From Archangium sp. (GTDB lineage Bacteria > Myxococcota > Myxococcia > Myxococcales > Myxococcaceae), in assembly GCA_016793585.1 (NCBI GenBank), contig JAEUJR010000947.1:1-8207 (forward strand): a stretch of DNA of 8,207 nucleotides, in the 5' to 3' direction. Positions 1 to 5,769 of the stretch are shown here, in pieces (the stretch's first letter is position 1; the number at the start of each line of letters is the position of its first letter). A program made the translations under genes and the position numbers. Below the pieces are notes generated by a model. It was not told where the DNA came from. It did no database searches and saw nothing but the letters and a program-made list of their open reading frames with translations.

Positions 1-197
1 CGTGTAGAAACGGCCGGTTCTGGGCGCAGTTCGCCGCACTTCCGGCACACGCAGGCCTTGCCCTTCGCAGCCTCGGGAAGCTTCGCCAGTACGGCAGGGT
101 CGAGCTTCACCGAGAAGCACCAACAGACCGCGTCACCTGCCGCGACACCGCAGGCGTTCGGCTCACCACAGAGGGGACAGCGTTTGGGATCAGTCAT
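1..197 (-). CDS. Cysteine-rich CWC-family small zinc-binding protein (partial, runs off left edge)
   Basis: The minus-strand frame from an ATG at 197 stays open to the window edge, giving 65 visible residues. Seven of its eight cysteines are in three clusters: C7-P-L-C10, C25-W-C27, and C49-V-C51 with C54; the eighth is C16. The order CPLCG..N.C...AG...CWC....LP....KACVC.KC is the hallmark of the 'cysteine-rich CWC' family (Pfam Cysteine_rich_CWC), a family of small bacterial proteins without a known role and presumably zinc-binding. The core domain is already complete here, so only a short tail should be missing. It starts 11 bp after the stop of the membrane-protein gene and is probably co-transcribed with it. 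There is no good Shine-Dalgarno sequence (CGGGTTCTTCG precedes the ATG), which suggests translational coupling. There is no signal peptide or membrane segment. The family call is from recall of the motif pattern. The start is likely because the first cysteine pair lies right after it. Confidence 0.8.
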   Translation of the reverse strand, partial: MTDPKRCPLCGEPNACGVAAGDAVCWCFSVKLDPAVLAKLPEAAKGKACVCRKCGELRPEPAVST

Positions 198-208
198 CGA
201 AGAACCCG

Positions 209-1156
209 TCAGGGCTTGTTCTCCTTCAGCTTCCAGTAGTCGCCCTTCGGGTTCGGCACGATCTCGCCGGGCGTCGGGTCACGGCCGAAGTTCCAGTCGG
301 AGGTCGAACGGCCCCACGGGTCGGTCGTGGGCCAATCCCCCTGTGCCGGAGTCCTGCGCCACCACGACGGTGCGTTCTGACGACCCCAGTACGGTGCGTC
401 GGGATCGGGAGCTGCCCGGTCGACCCCATCAAGGGCGACGATCATGCCGACCAGCATCGAGGAGCACGCGACCCCGAAGGCCGACGATGACGTTCCCATC
501 GCAAGGAAACCATGCACGAGCCAGAGCATGGCCAGCGCGCCGCCCAACAGGCCGACGTTCGCCGAGCGGGGCCGCGCGAGGCCCAGCACGACCGCCGCGA
601 CGAGGGTCAGCAGGAGCGGGCCGACGACGAGAAGCGGCGATTGCGTGAACAGGGCCGTCTGAAGGGCGACCAGAAACGCGAGCACCTGCCCCGCGCCGAT
701 CACCGCCGCGCCCATGCGTCGATTGCGCAGCAGCACCTGCTCCCAGGCGGCGAGCGGCTGGGTTGCCTTGCCGCTGTTCCAGGCTCGAGCGAACGCGGCG
801 TCTTCCGGGTCGAGCGCCAGCGCATGGGGAAAGCCCGAAGACAGCATCGTCTCGACAGCCTCGTTGCGACAGCTGCGGCCGATCGGGTCGACGACGCCTT
901 CGAGCGTCTTCGAAGCCAGCAGCTCGAGAATGAGCTCTGACTCTTCGGACTCGTGGCCAGGTGCGCGCATCGCGATCAGCAGCTCGTTGAGCTCGAAGGC
1001 GACGTCGCTTCGCGCAGCCACGGGCAATGCCCGCATCGAGCGAACCACCTCTTGAAACCGGGTCAGCCGCTGCGCCGACGACTCGAGATCGATCGGCGCG
1101 ACGTCGACGACGGCCTGTTCCTCGGAGGGCTGCCTGTCGCGGGTTCTGGTCGTCAT
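209..1156 (-). CDS. Four-helix integral membrane protein of unknown function with Trp-rich C-terminal tail
   Basis: This is a 315-residue protein from an ATG at 1156 to a TGA at 209. I do not recognise a family. Residues 1-147 are soluble, probably helical and acidic (an ESEESELILELLASK stretch at 70-84), with no signal peptide. Four hydrophobic segments follow at about 148-170, 174-195, 199-220 and 224-245, separated by short loops. One loop is basic (RPRS, 195-198). The last 65 or so residues are hydrophilic, rich in proline and aromatic, with seven tryptophans (W257, 265, 266, 275, 281, 288, 308) and WG/DW repeats. The likely topology is an inner-membrane four-helix bundle with both soluble ends on the same side, probably the cytoplasm. 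Its start lies 16 bases downstream of the stem of a strong intrinsic terminator and has no visible ribosome-binding site. Expression may depend on read-through from the tRNA transcript, or on a start signal I cannot see. The small CWC gene follows closely, so the pair may be functionally linked. The protein-coding call is firm; the function is unknown. Confidence 0.85.
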   Translation of the reverse strand: MTTRTRDRQPSEEQAVVDVAPIDLESSAQRLTRFQEVVRSMRALPVAARSDVAFELNELLIAMRAPGHESEESELILELLASKTLEGVVDPIGRSCRNEAVETMLSSGFPHALALDPEDAAFARAWNSGKATQPLAAWEQVLLRNRRMGAAVIGAGQVLAFLVALQTALFTQSPLLVVGPLLLTLVAAVVLGLARPRSANVGLLGGALAMLWLVHGFLAMGTSSSAFGVACSSMLVGMIVALDGVDRAAPDPDAPYWGRQNAPSWWRRTPAQGDWPTTDPWGRSTSDWNFGRDPTPGEIVPNPKGDYWKLKENKP

Positions 1157-1162
1157 GACGGC

Positions 1163-1197
1163 AAAGAAAAAGGGCTCCGAGGTTTCCCTCGGAGCCC
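1163..1197 (-). terminator. Strong rho-independent terminator downstream of tRNA-Glu
   Basis: On the minus strand an 11-bp perfect stem (GGGCTCCGAGG with CCTCGGAGCCC, arms at 1187-1197 and 1172-1182) closes a four-base loop, GAAA. It is followed at once by TTTTTCTTT (1171-1163). GC stem, stable tetraloop and U-tract make a textbook intrinsic terminator for transcripts moving leftwards. It begins 25 bases after the mature 3' end of the tRNA, so ending the tRNA transcript is its obvious role. It also lies immediately before the ATG at 1156, so it could act as an attenuator for the membrane-protein gene. On the plus strand the stem is not followed by a T-run, so it is directional. Confidence 0.9.
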
Positions 1198-1200
1198 CTT

Positions 1201-1218
1201 ACCTGGGGACGACCAGGT
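1201..1218 (-). other. Small hairpin just after the tRNA 3' end
   Basis: ACCTGG (1201-1206) and CCAGGT (1213-1218) are perfectly complementary around a six-base loop. The hairpin falls between the tRNA 3' end at 1223 and the terminator stem. It would fold in the precursor transcript and may mark or shield the 3' trailer for processing. It could also be chance at this base composition. Confidence 0.35.
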
Positions 1219-1222
1219 TTTG

Positions 1223-1295
1223 TGACCCTGCCGGGATTCGAACCCGGGTTTAAGCCGTGAGAGGGCTCCGTCCTAGGCCACTAGACGACAGGGCC
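1223..1295 (-). tRNA. tRNA-Glu, anticodon CTC
   Basis: This 73-nt gene folds as a full cloverleaf. The acceptor stem is GGCCCTG with CAGGGTC (one G-T pair) and the discriminator base is A. The D arm carries the GTCTAGTGGCC...GGAC pattern seen in bacterial tRNA-Glu. The anticodon stem is GAGCC/GGCTT around loop CTCTCAC, with anticodon CTC at 1261-1259. The T arm is CCGGG-TTCGAAT-CCCGG. The 3' CCA is not encoded (A is followed by CAA), so it must be added by nucleotidyltransferase. CTC reads GAG, the main glutamate codon in this GC-rich window. A -35/-10-like pair lies upstream and a strong terminator downstream, so this looks like a single-tRNA transcription unit. Confidence 0.96.
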
Positions 1296-1320
1296 AGACC
1301 TGACTGCGAAAAGCGCGGCG

Positions 1321-1349
1321 GAAGTATGTGACCCCGACGCTGCTGTCAA
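1321..1349 (-). promoter_or_regulatory. Probable sigma-70 type promoter for tRNA-Glu
   Basis: On the minus strand a perfect TTGACA (1349-1344) is followed after 17 bases by TACTTC (1326-1321), a weak -10 match. An alternative -10, CATACT, overlaps it with a 15-base spacer. Initiation would fall near 1314, about 20 bases before the tRNA 5' end at 1295, a normal tRNA leader length. The spacing, the consensus -35 and the position in the only gap upstream of the tRNA support the call. The poor -10 keeps it tentative. Confidence 0.55.
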
Positions 1350-1384
1350 CAGGTTCGACGCGTGATCGAGAAAAGCCTGACGAA

Positions 1385-4300
1385 TCACGGCCGCGGGCGG
1401 CGTTCGGCCCAGCCTTCGATGGTCTTCGAGAGGTCGACCAGCCGAAGCGAGCCACCTCCGAGATCGCGCACGGCCTCTTTGCCCTTCAACGCGTCGGCCG
1501 GCACGTAGTCGAGGGGGCGGCAGGTGACGACGATGACCTGGGCCTCGAGGGCCGTCTTTCGAAGCGCGTCGACGAACCAGCTCATGCGATCGGCATCGGT
1601 GTGCACCAGGTGATCATCGAGCACGAGCGCCGACTTGAGCTGCCGGGCGATGGCGACCCGGAGCAGGCTCGCGAGCTGATCTCGCGTACCGACCGACAGC
1701 GCGCGCAGCACCGACTCACCATCCATCAACGCGCCTTCAGCCGTGAGTGCTGACGCCTTCAGATCTGGCCCGAGCTCGAGGGTGCCGTAGCGGCCCTGGG
1801 TGAGTTCGCGGAACTGGGTGGTGAGCGGTCCGGCGAGCGCACGGCCGAGATGGCCACCTTCGGCGTTCTCGGCCTCACGCAGCGTCTCTTGCAGCAACTT
1901 CCACGAGTCGGCGTCGAGCTCGACCTCGGCTTCACGGGCCTTCGCGGCCTCGAGCGCCTCGTGCAGCTGTGTCACCTTCTCGCGCAGCTGGGGCCCCCCG
2001 ATCTTCGAGAGCGCTCCGTCGGCGCGGTTGAACTCGGCCTCCTTCTCGGCGGCGTCGGCGCGGAGGCGGACGAGGATCTGTTCGGCGGCCTCGACGTCGG
2101 CGGCCGAGACGACTGGATTCGCGAGCAGCGGCTTCAACGCCGTCTCCGCCTCGGTGAGCACCTCGAGGGCCCGGGCGCGATCGAGCCGCTCGGCTTCCGC
2201 CTGGAGCACGGCGAGCTGGCCCTTCTTCTCGTGCAGCGCCGCACGACTGGTGTCGGCGCCCTTTCCCGCGGTCGCCCTGCTCTGCTCGGTGGCCGTGACC
2301 TTCGCACGTCGTTCGTCGACCGCACGTTGCGCCGCCTTCACCTCGGCGCCCTGCTCCGACTCGAGCGCCTGAAGTGTCGCCGCGAGCTGCCTCCGCTCGG
2401 TCAGCGCCGAGTTCAGCTGCAGCTCGATGGCGTCGAGATCGACGGGAGCCGACTGCGTGGCCATGAGGCTCGAGCGACGCTCCTCGACCGCCGCGAGCGT
2501 TGCCTTCTTCTTCGAGAGGCCTTCGGTGAGAGCATCGAGCTCAACGCGCTGCTTCGTCTCGAGCCCCTTCGCTTGTGACTCCCAGTCGGCGCCGAGGGTC
2601 GAGAACATCGACTCGATGACGGCGAGCTGCGCCTGCGGAATGCGGTCGCGTTTGCGTTGCAGCGACTCGGCAGACTCGACCTCACTGCCCTGCCTCGAGA
2701 TCAGCGCCGCCTGCTGACGGGCGCTCTGCTCTTCGGCGCGCGCGCGATCGAGCTCGACCTGCAGCGCAGCGAGCGCCACGCGTTCCTTCTCGAGCGAGGC
2801 GTGACGCGACTGCAGCTCTGCGACCGAGCTCACCTCTGCGTTCGTGAGCGCAGGCACCACCTCGTTGCGCCAACGCTTCGAGAGCGTGTCGCGCATCTGC
2901 CGGATCTCTTTCGTGCCGGCGATGATCTCGATCGACACCTTCTGCCCGACATCGAGCGACACCTTGCGCTCGGCGTCGATGGAGCGCTCCTTGTTCGCCT
3001 TGAGCACCTCGTCGCTCGGGCTCTCGTCGTCGACCTCGGTGTGCAGCCGCACTTCGTCGAGCGCCTTGACGATCACGCTCATGCCGCCACCTGCGCGGCC
3101 ATCGATGATCTGGCGATCGGTCTCGAGCTTCGCGAACACGGCGGTCTGTTCGACCGACGGCAGCTTCTCGAGCGCGGCGTTCAGCGCATCAGCCCGCTTC
3201 TGCTGATCCTTCTCGAGCGAGGCGAGCTTCGTCACCAGCGCGGCGGCCTTCGCCTCGAATGCAGCAGCCTCTTCGCGCGCCCGGCCGGCCTTCTCGGCGA
3301 TTCGTTCGGCGGTCTTCCACTGGCCGTAGTCGAGCACGTAGCGCGCGAGCTCGAGGTGGCTGCGGGCTTCGGTGGCCTTCGCCTCGAGCGCCTTCACCTC
3401 GGCGACGAGCTTCTTCTCGTCAGCCTGTGCGGCAACCAACTGCTTCGCAGCTTCGGCGGCGGCCTTCGCCTTCTCGCGTTGGGGTTCGAGCTTCGCGGTG
3501 ATCGCGTCGAGCTCCGACTGGCGGCTCTTCAACGTCGCGCGTTTGAGCTCCCGTTCCCGCGCGCCCTCTTCGCTCTGCGCCCGCTGCAGCGCCTCTTCGG
3601 CCGAGCGAAGGGCCTGACGGCTCTCGGCCAGCGCCTCGTCGGCCTTCTTCACGAGCGCTTCATCGGCGGCGAGCTTCGCTTCGAGCGCCTTCACCTCGTC
3701 GGCCGACCTCTTCGCGCGCGCGACGACCTCGTCGATCTTCGCGAGGCCGGCCCGCGCGTCTTTCACCTTCTCTTCGGCAGCGACGCGCGCCCGCGACGCC
3801 TCGACGGCTTGCCGCGCGCCTTCGACCATCGCGGTGGCCTCCCGCTCCTTGCGGCGCGCCTCTTCGACCCCACCACGCAGCGAGTTCACCAGCGCCTCGG
3901 TGGCGGCCGACTGGTCGAGCTGGTCCTGCGCCAGCTTCAACTCGTCGGTGAGCGACTTCACAGCTTCGACAAAGGCAGCAAACCTCGACTTCGCGCCGCC
4001 GCGACGACGGCCCGTCGAGGTGAAGAACTGATCGAGCTCGAGCTGGGCCTGTTCGAGCACCCGCTTGAAGAGTGGATCTTGCGCGAGGGCGGCGAGCGCG
4101 CGCGTCAGCCGTGACTTGCCCGTGTCGGAGGGATCGTCACGAATGCTCCGCTCCAGAATGCTCTCGACCTCTGACTGACCAGCGAGCAGCGCGTTGGTGA
4201 GGAACGAGTCGGGAATGTTGCGACCGCGCGCTTCGGGAAGGCCCCACTGCAAGAGCCCGCGCAGCTTCTCGTCGACCTCGCGGGCCTTGGCCTCGACCGA

Positions 4301-4618
4301 GAAGTTCTTCCCGTCTTTCGACGACAAGAGCTCGGCTGCGCCGCGGCTCTCGCCGAACTCCTTCGTCACCCGCCAGAAGCGCCCGTCATCGGCCTCGAAG
4401 GTGAGCACCACGCGTGGAATCGCGTCGCGGTACCAGGGCAGGAAGACGGCACCATCGCTCGACTTCGCGGGCGTCAGCAGCGCGGACCGGAGTGCGGTGA
4501 TGAGCGTCGACTAGCCGAGATCGTTCGGCCCGAACAGCACGTTCAACTGCGGCGCGAAGTCGACCTTCGCCGAGGTCACCGCCTGAAAGTTCTTCACCTC
4601 GAGATCGACGAAGCGCAT
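1385..4618 (-). CDS. SbcC/Rad50-like coiled-coil (SMC-type) ATPase, interrupted by an in-frame TAG at the Walker A lysine (possible pseudogene)
   Basis: Read from the ATG at 4618 to the TGA at 1385 this frame has 1,077 codons, with TAG at codon 36. Residues 1-35 (MRFVDLEVKNFQAV..., then LNVLFGPNDLG) are a typical SbcC/Rad50/YhaN-like ATPase start. The Walker A motif should read GPNDLGKST but its lysine codon is TAG. Beyond it follow a Q-loop-like segment (ALLAGQSEVESIL, about 142-155), a long Ala/Glu/Lys-rich coiled coil (about 224-500), a non-coiled hinge-like part (about 504-574), a returning coil (about 574-920), the ABC signature LSVGTRDQ (974-981), Walker B LVLDD (998-1002) and an H-loop region VVTCRP (1030-1035). 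The coil has no CxxC zinc hook. The start lies 3 bp after the nuclease stop. No strong Shine-Dalgarno sequence is visible, so coupling is likely. The family is known to pair with a Mre11/SbcD nuclease. Without read-through, only a 35-residue peptide or an internally initiated protein (for example from GTG at 4411) lacking Walker A could be made. The intact downstream frame suggests either a very recent mutation or a sequence error. Confidence 0.9.
4511..4513 (-). other. In-frame amber codon replacing the Walker A lysine
   Basis: The minus-strand codons around here are GGG CCG AAC GAT CTC GGC TAG TCG ACG CTC, i.e. GPNDLG-stop-STL. The family has lysine here, and AAG to TAG is a single A-to-T change. 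The reading frame continues unbroken for 1,041 codons with family-like sequence (TPAKSSDGAVFLPWYRD, then RVVLTF), so this is a point event and not a frameshift or rearrangement. The other three complete genes here end in TGA. The few other CTAG words I noticed lie in the tRNA. Confidence 0.93.
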
Positions 4619-4621
4619 GAC

Positions 4622-5749
4622 TCAGGAGGCCTTCCGCGTGGAGCGGAACAGATGAAACAGCGCGCGCTGGGCGGCAAGGCGGCGCGCAGGGTCGGCCGCA
4701 GCGGTCTGCAGCTTCGTCACCGTCGCCTGCAACACCGACGGGAGTTGACTGCTCCAGGCCGCGACGTTCGACACGTCGAGCTCGAGCCGGTGCCGATGCA
4801 GATCGAGCACGCCCACCATGCCGGGCCGCGCGAGGTTGCCGGCCAGCGACTCGAGCAAGCGCTCGGCTTCTTCCAGCTCGGGCGCCGTGAGGCTCAGATC
4901 GACGTGCAGCCGCAAGACCCGGCTCTTCAGATCGGTTCTCGTCGCGAGCTGCTTCAGCTGCGTCATCGACGAGACCGACACCTCTTCCCACTCCCACGCG
5001 GCGACCTTGCGCTGGTTCACCATCGCGCGGCGTTGGCGCGTCATGAGCACCACCGCGACGGAGCCGGGATCGCGCTCGTCGAAGGCCGTCGGCTCAGGCG
5101 TGCCCGGGTAGATCGTTGGCGGCTGCTTCCGCTCGGGCGGAATGAACCGGAAGCCGTGCGTGTCGCCGATGGCCAGGTAGTCGAGGCCGCGATCGATCAC
5201 CGCGTCTTTCGAGATGGGAAAGTTCGTCTGCGCGTCGGCCATGTCGAACGTGCTGCCGTGACAGAGGCCGATACGAACACGTTCATCTCCTGCGGCGCGC
5301 TTCGGGATCTTCGTGGTGGGGTCGAGCTGGCCGGCGCGCGACTCGCACGGCACCGCGTACAGCGCGCAACCGTTGGCCAGCGTGTACTCCTTCGGCGCCT
5401 CGACCACGGTGACCCAGCCCGGGAGCGCCTGCCTGAAGCGCTGATCGACCCAGATCGAATCGGGCTGAATGGGGTCGTGATTGCCGGGCAGCAGAAAGAC
5501 CGGCCGATCCTTCCACTGGCGCTTCGCGAGCAGGTCGACGAGGCCGTCGCTCCATTCGCGGCTCGGCTGTGGTTCGTCGAAGAGATCGCCCGCGCAGAGC
5601 ACCGCGTCGACCTGGTGCCGCTCGGCTTCGGCGAAGATGCGATCGATCACCTCGAGGCGGGCGCGCGAGAGCTTGATGCTGGCCTCCTCACTGAACGCGC
5701 GAAAGCGGCGGCCCAGGTGCCAGTCAGCCGTGTGCAGGAGCTTCAGCAC
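4622..5749 (-). CDS. SbcD/Mre11-like metallophosphoesterase (DNA repair exonuclease family)
   Basis: This is a 375-residue calcineurin-like phosphoesterase that would cut DNA ends or hairpins with two metal ions, normally as partner of an SbcC/Rad50 ATPase. Motifs in order: D9-x-H11 in LLHTADWHLG, GDLFD (54-58), GNHD (89-92), CHGS (163-166) and GDTHG (195-199). The last departs from the classic GHxH by having Asp at the first histidine. The C-terminal part (about 235-375) resembles the capping and ATPase-binding region of SbcD, ending in a basic helix. I chose GTG at 5749: GGAGGA (5762-5757) sits 7 bases before it, and the product then begins MLKLLHTADWHLG, as SbcD proteins usually do. An in-frame ATG at 5773 would add eight residues and overlaps the helicase stop as ATGA, but has no Shine-Dalgarno sequence. 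It lies between the helicase and ATPase genes in one operon. Standalone SbcD-like activity remains possible if the ATPase gene is dead. Confidence 0.93.
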   Translation of the reverse strand: MLKLLHTADWHLGRRFRAFSEEASIKLSRARLEVIDRIFAEAERHQVDAVLCAGDLFDEPQPSREWSDGLVDLLAKRQWKDRPVFLLPGNHDPIQPDSIWVDQRFRQALPGWVTVVEAPKEYTLANGCALYAVPCESRAGQLDPTTKIPKRAAGDERVRIGLCHGSTFDMADAQTNFPISKDAVIDRGLDYLAIGDTHGFRFIPPERKQPPTIYPGTPEPTAFDERDPGSVAVVLMTRQRRAMVNQRKVAAWEWEEVSVSSMTQLKQLATRTDLKSRVLRLHVDLSLTAPELEEAERLLESLAGNLARPGMVGVLDLHRHRLELDVSNVAAWSSQLPSVLQATVTKLQTAAADPARRLAAQRALFHLFRSTRKAS

Positions 5750-5756
5750 GATGTCT

Positions 5757-5762
5757 TCCTCC
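5757..5762 (-). promoter_or_regulatory. Ribosome-binding site GGAGGA that decides the nuclease start
   Basis: GGAGGA on the minus strand is spaced 7 bases from the GTG at 5749. It lies inside the extra eight codons implied by the upstream ATG at 5773. It is the clearest Shine-Dalgarno sequence I found before any gene in the window and favours the shorter nuclease. Confidence 0.7.
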
Positions 5763-5769
5763 GTGCGCT

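Noticed and set aside
1223..1295. tRNA-Glu as an integration site for a mobile element carrying the helicase-nuclease-ATPase operon
   Set aside because: The operon lies on the 5' side of the tRNA, whereas integrases typically use the 3' end. I saw no second copy of the tRNA 3' sequence and no integrase gene in the window.
1354..1388. Possible terminator after the ATPase gene (CGTGAT ... ATCACG inverted repeat)
   Set aside because: The stem is short with a bulge, the loop is long, part of it overlaps the stop codon, and no T-run follows on the minus strand.
2000..4000. Recurrent CTCGAG/TTCGAG/CGAGC words looking like dispersed short repeats
   Set aside because: They match reverse-complemented Leu-Glu, Glu-Ala and Ala-Arg codon pairs of the coiled coil and have no regular spacing, so they reflect codon and amino acid bias.
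2657..4114. 485-codon open frame on the plus strand
   Set aside because: It lies wholly antisense to the coiled-coil ATPase. Its Leu/Arg-rich composition is what the complement of Ala/Glu/Lys-rich GC-biased codons gives, and it shows no recognisable motif.
1385..4411. Taking GTG at 4411 as the true start of the ATPase
   Set aside because: No ribosome-binding site precedes it, and the 69 codons upstream encode an obvious family N-terminus with all of Walker A except its lysine. The gene evidently began at 4618 and the stop is an interruption.
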